DNA of 58,348 nucleotides, taken from the NCBI GenBank assembly GCA_017301975.1, contig JAFLEI010000016.1, positions 1 to 58,348 on the forward strand, in the 5' to 3' direction. Source of the DNA: Verrucomicrobiota bacterium. Lineage in GTDB: Bacteria > Verrucomicrobiota > Verrucomicrobiia > Verrucomicrobiales > Verrucomicrobiaceae. The first letter of the stretch is position 1. The number at the start of each line of letters is the position of its first letter. This document shows positions 36,205 to 47,927 of the stretch, piece after piece. A program made the position numbers and the translations under genes. Below the pieces are notes generated by a model, which did not search any database, was not told where the DNA came from, and saw only the letters and a list, made by a program, of their open reading frames with translations.

Positions 36205-37050
36205 CTACTGCGCCGCCAACGCCGCAGCAGCTCTCGCCTTCGCGATCTCCGCCTTCTTCAAAATCTCTTCCGTGCTCGGCAAACTCGCCAGGACATCTGC
36301 GGGGATGAACCCATCGCCGACCAGTTTCGTAAGGCACTTCTTCCGCTCATCCAGGGCTTTGTCCGGGCTGCGTTCTTTGCTGAAGCGGGATTTGGCGGCG
36401 GCGCTGCGGTCTTTGAGGGCAGAGTAGATGTCGCCGCCGAGAAGGGAGGAGATGTCCACTTTGATTTTTTCGCGGCCGGCTTCGTGCTCGTTGATCTCGT
36501 CGCCGTTGATCGGTCCCGCCTGATACTTGGGGAACATGATGGCGACCTCGGGGCAGACGCGGGAGCAGGCGGGGCAGTTGGTCTTGCAGTTGTCGTTGTT
36601 CTGCACCTGGATCTTGTTGTCCTCGCTGACGCCATAGACGTCGAAGAGGCAGAAGCTGAGGCACTGCATGCAGTTGGTGCAGCGTGAGTAGTCGATGACG
36701 GGGAACCAGGGCTTCCATTTGCCGGGTTCGTTCATGGTTTTCTCGCCGCGGGATTTGTCCACCAGCGCGACGATGGCGTCGGGTTCCAGGCCGGTTATGT
36801 CGCAGGTGTCGATGGTGATCTTGCCGGTGGCGTCTTCCAGCGCGGGGGCTTTGCCTTCAAAGGCACCAAGCACAAGCAGGTTGCGCTCATCATGCGGCAT
36901 GGCGGGTGCGCCGAGACTGCTGCGGGTGACGGTGTAGCCTTTGTCGAGCAGGGCCATCATGACCTTGGCGCGAGACTCGGCGGGAAGCTGGATGCTGCCA
37001 TTTCCTTCGTAGAGGACGACGCGGAGCGGGCGGTGGGTGTGGGTGATCAT
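36205..37050 (-). CDS. ferredoxin family protein with N-terminal domain (2x 4Fe-4S)
   Basis: The protein has 281 residues. The first 105 form an alpha/beta domain (LRVVLYEGNGSIQLPAESRAKV; LLVLGAF). Two clustered Cys groups follow: CTNCMQCLSFC near 125-135, and CKTNCPACSRVCPE near 155-168. This is the pattern of a bacterial 2[4Fe-4S] ferredoxin. The spacing of the second group (CxxxCxxCxxxC) is unusual. The C-terminal 100 residues are charged and helical. It is likely an electron carrier or subunit. The preceding small Cys-rich gene ends 62 bp upstream, and both are probably one operon. Confidence 0.75.
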   Translation of the reverse strand: MITHTHRPLRVVLYEGNGSIQLPAESRAKVMMALLDKGYTVTRSSLGAPAMPHDERNLLVLGAFEGKAPALEDATGKITIDTCDITGLEPDAIVALVDKSRGEKTMNEPGKWKPWFPVIDYSRCTNCMQCLSFCLFDVYGVSEDNKIQVQNNDNCKTNCPACSRVCPEVAIMFPKYQAGPINGDEINEHEAGREKIKVDISSLLGGDIYSALKDRSAAAKSRFSKERSPDKALDERKKCLTKLVGDGFIPADVLASLPSTEEILKKAEIAKARAAAALAAQ

Positions 37051-37112
37051 GAGGCGCGTTTAAAAGTTACAGGTTTAAAGTTTAAAGTTGCCGGAGGTCT
37101 CGGCTCGACGGG

Positions 37113-37457
37113 TCAGGCAGTGGTCACTGGCTCGGCTCGGAGGAGTGCGTCGGCGATTTCCTGGGCGGTCTGGGTGCGCATGTTGAGGATCTCGGTGTCG
37201 GCGGGGAGGGGGAAGCCGGCCTGCTGGAAGAGGCCTTTGACGGCGCGGGGATAGCAGGCGGCGATGCGCAGTTTCCCGCAGGAGGCGATGGCTTGCAGGC
37301 GGGGATCGCGGTGGGCGGCCATTTCGCAGAGGTCGGAGACGGTTTCAAAGCTGGCGTTCGAGTCGCAGAGCTTCTGCAGGACTTCGTTTTTCACGCCGGT
37401 GGGAACGACCTGGGCGTAAGCGCAGCGGCAGTAGAGGATGGTGGCAGGGGTACTCAA
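37113..37457 (-). CDS. Cys-containing small protein paired with the ferredoxin
   Basis: The protein has 114 residues, starting at a TTG (37457) because no ATG gives a fuller frame. It has six Cys: CRC near 10-12, then single Cys near 31, 44, 60 and 68. Motifs are ILYCRCAYAQVVP near the start and SCGKLRIAACYPRAVKGLF in the middle. The layout recalls small subunits of heterodisulfide-reductase-like or formate-dehydrogenase accessory proteins, but I cannot name it. Its position 62 bp ahead of a ferredoxin gene supports a redox role. The start is uncertain. Confidence 0.6.
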   Translation of the reverse strand: MSTPATILYCRCAYAQVVPTGVKNEVLQKLCDSNASFETVSDLCEMAAHRDPRLQAIASCGKLRIAACYPRAVKGLFQQAGFPLPADTEILNMRTQTAQEIADALLRAEPVTTA

Positions 37458-37544
37458 AAGGGCGCAAAAAAGGTGGAGATCAGTGTGGGCTCAGGTGGCG
37501 TACTACGCAACACCGGCGAAGGAGGGCATGACGAATTTAGGCCT

Positions 37545-37578
37545 AAAAGCACAAAGTCGGCGCGAGGCCGACTTTGTG
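37545..37578 (-). terminator. Rho-independent terminator of the NtrC-type gene
   Basis: On the minus strand CACAAAGTCGGC pairs over 12 bp with GCCGACTTTGTG around a CTCGC loop, then CTTTTAG. It lies about 30 nt after the stop at 37608. Confidence 0.8.
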
Positions 37579-37607
37579 GTTTAGCGCGAGTCGATTTGTA
37601 CGCAGGC

Positions 37608-38963
37608 CTACGAGGTGGTCTTGCGCTCAACGTTGAGGCCCATCTTTCGGTACAGCGTGGCGATGGAGACGCCGAGCATGCTGGCGGTCTTTTCGCGGGA
37701 GCCGCTGTTGTACTTGAGGGTTTCCTGAATGAAGGCGCGCTCCTGCCCCTTGATGAAGTCATCGAGCGTGGAGCCGATGGGCAGCTTGGTGATGCCCTCG
37801 GTCGTGGAAGGGGTTGGAATCTCGATCTGCTGGGTGACTTTGGCCGGCAGGTCGGAGGGGCGGACGCGATCGTTTTCCGCGAAGGCGCAGGCACGTTCGA
37901 TGGCGTTGCGCAGCTCGCTGACGTTGCCGGGCCAGTTGTACTTCTCCAGAAACTCGATGGCCCCGGCGTCGATGGTCTTGGGCTTGGCGTCGGTGCGGTC
38001 GGCCAGGTCTTTGAGGAAATGTTCGACGAGAGGGCGCACATCCACGCGGCGCTCACGCAGCGGCGGGATTTTGAGGGGGACGACGGAGAGCTTGTAGTAC
38101 AAGTCTTCGCGGAATTTGCCCGCCTTCACGGCGTCTTCGAGGGAGGTGGTGCTGGAAACCACCAGGCGGAAATCCGCGCCGCTGGAGCCGTTGCCCCAGC
38201 CTTTTTTCGACTGGGCTTCGTCCAGGAAGGTATTCAACTGGGCCTGGATGCGGGCGGGGAGCTGATTGATCTCTGCCAGATGGATGGTGCCGCCGGAGAC
38301 GCGGTTGAAGATGGCGGTCTGGCCGAAGAGCTCGGTTTCGAGGGCGTCTTCCGGCATGGCGCTGCACTGCAGTTCCTTATAAGGAGAGTTGCTGCGGCGG
38401 CTGGCTTCATGCAGCGCACGGGCCACCATGTGCTTGCCGACGCCGAATTCACCTTCAAGAAGGACGGGGCTGTCGTTGTTGGCCACGCGGCGCACGATGT
38501 CAAAAATGCGCTGAATGGCATCGCTGTGACCGATGAGCTTCGAGGCCGAGGAGGAACGCAAAGTCGCGCTGGGAATGCTGGTGGGGGTGGCAGCGGCGAT
38601 GCCGTTGCGCTGGAGGGCCTGGTTCACCGTTTTGATGAGATCGCCCAGATCGAAGGGCTTGGTGAGGTAGTCGAAGGCACCCAGGCGCATGGCTTCCACG
38701 GCGGTTTCCACGCTGCCGTGGCCCGTGACCATGATGACGGCAGTGCTGGGGAACTGATCCTTGCACATGCTGACGAGATCAAGGCCGTTGACGTCGCCAA
38801 TGCGCAGGTCAACGATGACGAGGTCGGGCTGGTTGGAACGGATGGCCGCGATGCCATCGATGCCCGTGGTGCAGCCAAAAACCTGGTGACCCGCAGCTTT
38901 GCAAAGCTTGGTCATGAGTTCCAGAATGGCGGCTTCGTCGTCTATGATTACTAGTTTAGCCAT
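37608..38963 (-). CDS. NtrC-like response regulator with degenerate AAA+ (no GAFTGA)
   Basis: The protein has 451 residues from the ATG at 38963. The upstream TTG at 39032 coincides with a -35 element. The receiver domain (1-118) is intact: D8-D9, D52 phosphoacceptor, T80, K102. The AAA+ domain (about 140-375) is abnormal. Walker A is GEFGVGK (171-177). Between ELFG (211-214) and GGT (224-226) only nine residues remain, so the GAFTGA loop is missing, and Walker B reads GTIHLAEI with Ala at 230. The arginine-finger region GKFREDLYYKL is kept. A Fis-type HTH ends the protein. It probably binds DNA under phosphorylation control but should not activate sigma-54. Confidence 0.85.
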   Translation of the reverse strand: MAKLVIIDDEAAILELMTKLCKAAGHQVFGCTTGIDGIAAIRSNQPDLVIVDLRIGDVNGLDLVSMCKDQFPSTAVIMVTGHGSVETAVEAMRLGAFDYLTKPFDLGDLIKTVNQALQRNGIAAATPTSIPSATLRSSSASKLIGHSDAIQRIFDIVRRVANNDSPVLLEGEFGVGKHMVARALHEASRRSNSPYKELQCSAMPEDALETELFGQTAIFNRVSGGTIHLAEINQLPARIQAQLNTFLDEAQSKKGWGNGSSGADFRLVVSSTTSLEDAVKAGKFREDLYYKLSVVPLKIPPLRERRVDVRPLVEHFLKDLADRTDAKPKTIDAGAIEFLEKYNWPGNVSELRNAIERACAFAENDRVRPSDLPAKVTQQIEIPTPSTTEGITKLPIGSTLDDFIKGQERAFIQETLKYNSGSREKTASMLGVSIATLYRKMGLNVERKTTS

Positions 38964-39003
38964 ATTATTTTCGTGAAGTGAGAGGCATGGTTGATTGTTA
39001 AAT

Positions 39004-39032
39004 AAGCTAAACGTTTCGCAGGATTGCGTCAA
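39004..39032 (-). promoter_or_regulatory. candidate sigma-70 promoter of the NtrC-like gene
   Basis: On the minus strand TTGACG (39032-39027) and TAGCTT (39009-39004) are separated by 17 bp. This leaves a leader of about 33 nt to the ATG at 38963. The -35 is strong and the -10 weak. Confidence 0.4.
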
Positions 39033-39247
39033 TTTAAGATTCTCAAAAAAGAGAATGCGCTTTCAAGAGGCGCGTGTGGAGACGCAAAATCTGAGGGTAG
39101 ATCTGCCTTAAAGTGGGTGATTCGCGCCCGTCTTCGGGGCATCCCGGAACAGACGGTGTAAATAACTGTGGCGGTGAGGGTGAGGTGCTGAAACTCTTGT
39201 TCCCTACGAGTGTTTCTCCTGCCGCAGTCAAACTCAACACCACTCTC

Positions 39248-40303
39248 ATGAAATCCAATACCAACCCTCTTGCCTGGCTTTGCGGTGCCCTCACGCTCTG
39301 CGTCGCACCCTTGCAGGCTCAGGAATCCAAGCCAGCGGATCAAACAGCCGCTGCTCCGCAACCTCCTCCTGCATCTCCCAAGGCGGATGCGCCTCCTGCT
39401 CCACCACCGCCGGAACCGCGAGACCAGCTGCGCCCGGATGGCAGCGCCACTCGGCCTGACATCATTAGGGAGCCTCAGCGCCGCCCAGAAATGAAGGGCG
39501 GGCAGCCCGAGGCCCAACCACAGCGTGGAGCAATGAATCCTCCTCAGCGTGGCGGGTCCGGACCTATAAATCCGCCCACGGCTGGCAGTCCTGATCACGG
39601 TTCTGGGCGCGAAGGATTTCGTCGTCCGCCCATGGATGGTCGGCGGGGTGCAGCGCCGCAGCGGGGGGATGGACCACCGCAGGGCAATCGTGGCGAAATG
39701 AGCCCTCAGCACGGCGGCAATCACGGACCGATGAACAAGCCGCAGCAGGACGGCTTTCGTGGCCAGGAGCATGCGGGACGCAAAGGACACTTTCGCCAGC
39801 CTCAAGGTCCAAGTGGCCAAGATCGCGGTGGCTTCCGTCCTCGGGCCGGAGGGCGAGGCCCGCAATCGTTTGCTCAGCGCGGCGGCGAGGGCTTTCGCTC
39901 ACCGCAGGGTGGTCCGCAGGGCGGACAGATGCATCGTGGTCGCGGTGCCCAAGGGAGGATGGGACGTGGAATGGGGCAACGGTTTGGCGGAAATCAGCAG
40001 CGGCCGTCCTTCAGCGGACCACGCGGTCATGAACCACGCTTTGAGCAGCGTCGCGGACCTTCCCCGCAGCAGCGCGGTGGCGCGCCCCAGGGGGCAGGCC
40101 CCCAGCATTTCGAGCGGCCCATGCACCAGCACCAGCCTCAGCATGGTGGCATGAGCGGAGGCGGGCGAGGCCCGGGGATTTCGCCCCACGACGGGGGACG
40201 CTCTGCTCCGCCCGCGCAACCCGGCGCGCGTGGCCCTCATGGCCCGCCACCGATGAATCATGAGCATGGACGCGAAGGACCGCCGCGTGATCGCAGCATT
40301 TGA
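39248..40303 (+). CDS. secreted disordered Gly/Pro/Gln/Arg-rich protein
   Basis: The protein has 351 residues from the ATG at 39248, which starts a clear signal peptide (PLAWLCGALTLCVAPLQAQ). The open frame reaches 39113. The mature chain is almost entirely low complexity: a Pro/Ala stretch (PPPASPKADAPPAPPPP), then hundreds of residues of G, P, Q, R and H. These include repeated R-G-G, P-Q-R-G and G-x-x-F-R units and no Cys. It is strongly basic and predicted disordered. Extracellular RGG-like proteins may bind nucleic acid or acidic polysaccharide, and that role is inferred only. It ends at a strong terminator. Confidence 0.7.
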   Translation: MKSNTNPLAWLCGALTLCVAPLQAQESKPADQTAAAPQPPPASPKADAPPAPPPPEPRDQLRPDGSATRPDIIREPQRRPEMKGGQPEAQPQRGAMNPPQRGGSGPINPPTAGSPDHGSGREGFRRPPMDGRRGAAPQRGDGPPQGNRGEMSPQHGGNHGPMNKPQQDGFRGQEHAGRKGHFRQPQGPSGQDRGGFRPRAGGRGPQSFAQRGGEGFRSPQGGPQGGQMHRGRGAQGRMGRGMGQRFGGNQQRPSFSGPRGHEPRFEQRRGPSPQQRGGAPQGAGPQHFERPMHQHQPQHGGMSGGGRGPGISPHDGGRSAPPAQPGARGPHGPPPMNHEHGREGPPRDRSI

Positions 40304-40332
40304 GGTTTTCGGGTATTGATATCCCCAGCATG

Positions 40333-40363
40333 GCGGCCCGGGCAAACCGGGCCGCTTTTTTTT
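40333..40363 (+). terminator. Rho-independent terminator of the disordered-protein gene
   Basis: GCGGCCCGG and CCGGGCCGC pair over 9 bp with loop GCAAA, followed by eight T (40356-40363), 30 bp after the stop. Confidence 0.9.
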
Positions 40364-40393
40364 GCGCAAATGCAGGCGGCATTCGCGTCTCGT

Positions 40394-40418
40394 GAGTTGT
40401 GTTTGTGCAAACGAACTC
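40394..40418. promoter_or_regulatory. inverted repeat upstream of the TerB-ABC gene
   Basis: Outer arms GAGTT/AACTC enclose inner arms GTTTG/CAAAC with small offsets. The block ends 53 bp before the ATG at 40472. It is a possible operator, and the arms are short. Confidence 0.25.
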
Positions 40419-40471
40419 CATAGTCGCGCCTCCGCCCGCAGCCCTCCACGGCCTGCCACGAAATCCACCGC

Positions 40472-44134
<3,663 letters not shown>

Positions 44135-44260
44135 GGGGGCAGGTGCGATGGACATTCTCGTCCGTCGATCAGCGTCTCCATCACTTCAGCGCCAGCGAAT
44201 GCCGACCTGCTTATTGCAGATCGGCAGAACACAAAACCGCAAGGCATACGGCCACGTCTC

Positions 44261-45241
44261 TCACTTGCTCTCCCAGAGGATCTCGGTGTCTGGCAGCGCC
44301 TTGCGCAATCGGGTGACGCCTTCGTCGGTGATCTTCGTTTGCAGAAGATAAAGCCTCTTCAAATGTGGAAGCGCTCGAAGCTTCTCCAGTCCCTCATCTG
44401 TCACCTTGGTCTGGTTCAGGTACAGAATCCCCAGCATTCGCAGGCGATCAAAATGGGCCAGTGCGGCATCCGTGATTCCGGTGTGGTGCAGATACAATAT
44501 TCGCAGCTCCGTCAGTTGTGAAAGGGCCAGCACATCGGCGTCGGTCGCAGCGGTGCCGCCGAGATAAACGCCGCAGATTCTCTCAAAGTACTTGGACTCC
44601 TCCGGCGTCACCCGCTCGCGCACCCACGCGGGTCCCATCCATTCTTTATGAACGCCTTTGGAGGCCGAGTTATCAGTCCGCAGCTGTGCAATCCGTTCAG
44701 CAACTGGGGACTCCTTCTCCCATCCCTCTTTGGCGAGAGCCACCTCGTACCGAAAGGCTTCCTCCGTCCGGTAAGTGCTGTCATGAATCGCGCGCAGCTT
44801 GCCCTCCCGTTCACTGCTGGGAAGCACCGCCTGGTTGTTCTGAACAAACGTCAGCCGCACGGGTTTGAAGTCCTGAGTGTCCAGCATGATCAGGACGCCA
44901 TCGAGCCCGGTTGGAGAAGGGGACAGCGTAAGCTGCCAGCCCACGCCAAACGCCTTTCCGGGGCCGCCGTAAAGTGCGCCGAAAGTGAGCGTGTCCCCCG
45001 CTGCCGTGAGCTTCATCAGATCACAAAAAAAGATCGAGAAGTCATCCTGCACAAATTCGACCTCGCCGCTCCACTGCCCCTTTTCCCGCACCAGCGTGTA
45101 GCGGTAGGGCCATCCTGCGGGGTCTGCCGTTTTGGTCACAAAGATCTCCCGCTGCGCCGCCTTCGGCTCCTGGGCGAAAATCTGGAGCCCACATTCGGCC
45201 ATCAGCAGGCCGATGAGGAGTGGATGAATGAGTGCGTACAT
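44261..45241 (-). CDS. secreted protein with C-terminal leucine-rich repeats
   Basis: The protein has 326 residues from the ATG at 45241. The open frame reaches 45283. A signal peptide (MYALIHPLLIGLLMAECGLQ) is followed by a beta-rich domain of about 130 residues (YTLVREKGQWSGEVEFVQDD; GVGWQLTLSPSP) of unknown family. From about 225 on there are four leucine-rich repeats of the form LxxLxxLxxLYLxxTxITDxAL, the bacterial TpLRR-like type common in Planctomycetes and Verrucomicrobia. It is probably a protein-protein interaction module in the periplasm. No operon partner is evident. Confidence 0.75.
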   Translation of the reverse strand: MYALIHPLLIGLLMAECGLQIFAQEPKAAQREIFVTKTADPAGWPYRYTLVREKGQWSGEVEFVQDDFSIFFCDLMKLTAAGDTLTFGALYGGPGKAFGVGWQLTLSPSPTGLDGVLIMLDTQDFKPVRLTFVQNNQAVLPSSEREGKLRAIHDSTYRTEEAFRYEVALAKEGWEKESPVAERIAQLRTDNSASKGVHKEWMGPAWVRERVTPEESKYFERICGVYLGGTAATDADVLALSQLTELRILYLHHTGITDAALAHFDRLRMLGILYLNQTKVTDEGLEKLRALPHLKRLYLLQTKITDEGVTRLRKALPDTEILWESK

Positions 45242-45299
45242 GGTTCCCGCTGGATGTGGATGAAGGTAAGGGAATGAATCCAACCAAACGCAGATTTGC

Positions 45300-45476
45300 C
45301 TACAAGCCAGGGTTTCCAGGGTCTCGTTTCATCAGCGTTGTTTTTCGCAGGAGCATCTCCCCACGCATGACGTGCAGGATGAAAACACGCCTGCCATCGT
45401 GACGATAGAAGACACGGCAGGGCGGTTCGACGATCTGGCGGTAGCGCGACCGCCGCATTTCCGGCAGCCGTAGCGA
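45300..45476 (-). pseudogene. RelE/ParE-type toxin, C-terminal remnant
   Basis: Directly after the VOC stop codon (TGA 45479-45477), and in the same frame, 58 codons read SLRLPEMRRSRYRQIVEPP then CRVFYRHDGRRVFILHVM, RGEMLLRK and a TAG at 45302-45300. This is the second half of a RelE/ParE toxin: the conserved strand pair (R-x-[IV]-V-E-P-P...R-V-F-Y-R...V-F-I-L-H-V) and basic tail. The N-terminal half and any start codon are missing, and no antitoxin gene flanks it. It therefore looks like a decayed toxin fragment left beside the VOC gene. Confidence 0.7.
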
Positions 45477-45827
45477 TCATGGCTCCACAAGCTCGATGCG
45501 ATGACCATCGGGATCTGACACGACAGAACGACGCCCCCATGGGGAATCTTGAGCTGGGGAGATGATGGCGTCAGCATAAGCGCTGAGGGCAGTGATTACA
45601 GAATCAAGGGATGCAACTCTGAAGCCGATGCGAGTACCAAGCGTTGAAGCGCCATTCGGAGAAAGCGGATACAGCTCGAAGACACCACTTCCAAGTTCAG
45701 CAGACAAATGCTCCGGCCCGCAGCCATGCCGATGGCGGGTGAATTGAAATCCCAGGCATTCATAGAATTTTGCTGCACGCTCAAGGTCAGCAGAACGTAG
45801 AACGACAAGACTCAATGCGGGTGTCAT
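45477..45827 (-). CDS. VOC (glyoxalase/bleomycin resistance) superfamily protein
   Basis: The protein has 116 residues from the ATG at 45827. The open frame to 45920 overlaps the dsbD end and is unlikely. It forms one VOC module: LSLVVLRSADLERAAKFYECLG at the start, HLSAELGSGVFELYP in the middle, and SPWGRRSVVSDPDGHRIELVEP at the end, with the conserved final Glu as metal or catalytic ligand. Single-module VOC proteins act as dimers in lyase, dioxygenase or antibiotic-binding roles, and the substrate cannot be told. It follows dsbD by 90 bp on the same strand. Confidence 0.85.
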   Translation of the reverse strand: MTPALSLVVLRSADLERAAKFYECLGFQFTRHRHGCGPEHLSAELGSGVFELYPLSPNGASTLGTRIGFRVASLDSVITALSAYADAIISPAQDSPWGRRSVVSDPDGHRIELVEP

Positions 45828-45916
45828 CGGGGAGGATTGGTCACTGTTTTTACTCCTTCGCTCATCTCGATGGGCTTTTATGCGTTGGGAGATTTGTGCT
45901 CCTTGAGCTTCCTTGC

Positions 45917-47830
45917 TCACTTCCCCAGCTTCTTCAGCGCCTCGGTCACATTCCCCACGGTGAGCAATTCATCGAGAATGAAAGGTTCCTCCACGCCGGG
46001 GATGTAGAGCACATTCACGGGCACGGCGCGTTTGCCCAGGGCTTCGAGGGCGAGGCGGATGGTTTCGTTTTCGTCGGACCAGTCGGCTTTCAGCGTGGCG
46101 ACTTTGTGCTGTTTGAAAAGGGCGCGCAGGCCGGTGTCGGAATAGACGCGTTTGTTGACCTGGCAGGTCCAGCACCAGGAGGCGGTGAAATCGATGTACA
46201 CGGGCTGCTTGGCGGCGCGCAGAGCGGCCACTTTTTCGGGAGACCAGGTTTCCCAATGCAGCGCATCGGGATCTTTGAGATTCACGGTTTCTTCCGCGTG
46301 CGAGCGTTTGGCGGAGGCGTTTGGCAAACCGAGCCACAGGCCGCCTGCAACGGCGAGAAGCGTGAGCAACCGGGCGATGTTCTGTGTGCGTGCGGGCTTG
46401 TGGGGCAGGGCCCAGCGGCCGTAGATCCAGCAGCCCAGAGCGATGAGCACGAGGCTCAGGATGGCGAACAGCACTGGCAGGCCTTCGATCTGATTGGTCA
46501 GTACGTAGAGCATGAAACCCACGGTGCCGAAGAGCAGGAAGGACATGCCCTGCTTGAAGCTTTCCATCCATGCTCCCGGACGTGGCAGCTGGGAGATCAG
46601 GCCGGGGAAAAGCGAGAGCAGCAGAAAGGGGCTGGCGAGACCGAGACCGATGAGCGTGAAAATCAACATCGACTGCGAAGCTGGCATGGAGAGTGTGGCT
46701 CCCAACGCAGTGCCGAGAAACGGAGCGGAGCATGGGGTGGCGACCACCGTGGCCAGCAGGCCGGAAAAGAAGGAGCCACCGAGACCGCCTTTGGACTGCA
46801 ATCCTGAGCCCACGCCAATGGCGGAGGTGCCGATCTCAAACAGGCCTGCCATGTTCAGGGCGAAGATGAGGAAGAAGGCGGCGAGGAAGAAATTGAAGGC
46901 GGGTGACTGAAGCTGCGAGCCCCAGCCTTTGTTCAGCGCGATGGCGAATCCGCCCAGCACCCAGAACGAAAGCAGCACGCCCACGGTGTACATCAGGCCA
47001 TGCAGCACCACTTTGCGGCGGTCAGAGCCCGCCTGCTGCACCACGCTGGTGACCTTGATGCCGAGCACCGGAAACACGCAGGGCATGATGTTGAGGATCA
47101 AGCCGCCGAGGAAGGCGTAGAGAAGCAATCTCGCAAAAGTCAGGGGAAGTTTCGGCGCGGTGGCTGGCGTTGCGGCAGCGGCTGTGGCTGGTTCCAGAGC
47201 TTTGTTCGCTACTGGCTTAATTTCGCCCGCGGCAGGCGTTACTAGGAGGCTGTCAGGGCTTTTTTCTTCCGCGGCAGGTGTGCTGGCCAATGCGGAGGCG
47301 TTGGCTTCGTTAACCACAGGCGCTGCTGCCACACTCACCGTGAGCGCGACTTCTTTGACGAAGGGAAGGCAGCTTTTGGGATCGCACACGAGCGCATTCA
47401 CTTTCACTTTGAGTTCGGCGCTGCTGCCCACGGCGGCATTGGCTAGCGGGGTGATTTTCACCGGCAGGTACACGGTGCCGTCATAGCCGTTGCTGAGTTC
47501 ACCGCCTGTGGAGGGCACATCATGCGTAGGTGGCCAGGGGAGTTCTTCGATCTGCCAGCCTTCCGGGAGCGTCCATGTCAGTTTGGTGGGCTTGCCGATG
47601 ACGCCCGGTGGCAGCACTTTGCCATAAGTGTGGCAGTCCTTTGCGTGCACCAGTTTGACAGCTGCCTGGAACGGCTGGCCAGGCGCGGCGGCAGACACTG
47701 AGGCCACCAGTTCCGCTGTGACGCGCTGCTGCTTCGGCGCGTCGATCTCACCCAGGCCAAAGGTTTGTGCAGCAGCAACGGTTGCGGTGAGCAGCAAGGC
47801 GGCGAGGGACAGGAAGCAGCTTCGATTCAT
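45917..47830 (-). CDS. dsbD: protein-disulfide reductase, DsbD family
   Basis: The protein has 637 residues. A signal peptide (LSLAALLLTATVAAAQ) leads into the periplasmic alpha domain with the Cys pair in ALVCDPKSCLPF near 150. After an Ala/Pro linker, eight helices contain NIMPCVFPVLG and ATPCSAPFLGTALG, the two membrane Cys of DsbD. The C-terminal thioredoxin domain has TASWCWTCQVNKRVY. The protein passes electrons from cytoplasmic thioredoxin to periplasmic DsbC- or cytochrome-maturation-type partners. All three redox Cys pairs are present. A long 11-bp inverted repeat sits 28 bp upstream of the start. Confidence 0.93.
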   Translation of the reverse strand: MNRSCFLSLAALLLTATVAAAQTFGLGEIDAPKQQRVTAELVASVSAAAPGQPFQAAVKLVHAKDCHTYGKVLPPGVIGKPTKLTWTLPEGWQIEELPWPPTHDVPSTGGELSNGYDGTVYLPVKITPLANAAVGSSAELKVKVNALVCDPKSCLPFVKEVALTVSVAAAPVVNEANASALASTPAAEEKSPDSLLVTPAAGEIKPVANKALEPATAAAATPATAPKLPLTFARLLLYAFLGGLILNIMPCVFPVLGIKVTSVVQQAGSDRRKVVLHGLMYTVGVLLSFWVLGGFAIALNKGWGSQLQSPAFNFFLAAFFLIFALNMAGLFEIGTSAIGVGSGLQSKGGLGGSFFSGLLATVVATPCSAPFLGTALGATLSMPASQSMLIFTLIGLGLASPFLLLSLFPGLISQLPRPGAWMESFKQGMSFLLFGTVGFMLYVLTNQIEGLPVLFAILSLVLIALGCWIYGRWALPHKPARTQNIARLLTLLAVAGGLWLGLPNASAKRSHAEETVNLKDPDALHWETWSPEKVAALRAAKQPVYIDFTASWCWTCQVNKRVYSDTGLRALFKQHKVATLKADWSDENETIRLALEALGKRAVPVNVLYIPGVEEPFILDELLTVGNVTEALKKLGK

Positions 47831-47857
47831 GGTTGGGGAAGGATTGGCAGGTAGGAG

Positions 47858-47893
47858 AACGCGCCGTGCGGGTTATTCCCATCACGGCGCGTT
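47858..47893 (-). promoter_or_regulatory. 11-bp inverted repeat upstream of dsbD
   Basis: AACGCGCCGTG and CACGGCGCGTT flank a 14-nt loop. It lies between the CDGSH gene stop (47928) and the dsbD ATG (47830). No T-tract follows on the minus strand, so it could be a processing or attenuation hairpin rather than a terminator. Confidence 0.45.
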
Positions 47894-47927
47894 TCGCGGA
47901 CTTTGAATACTTGAAGGACTCTACGAA

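Noticed and set aside
44201..44225. Hairpin after the TerB-ABC gene
   Set aside because: The stem has a mismatch and no T-tract follows on either strand, so it was not called a terminator.
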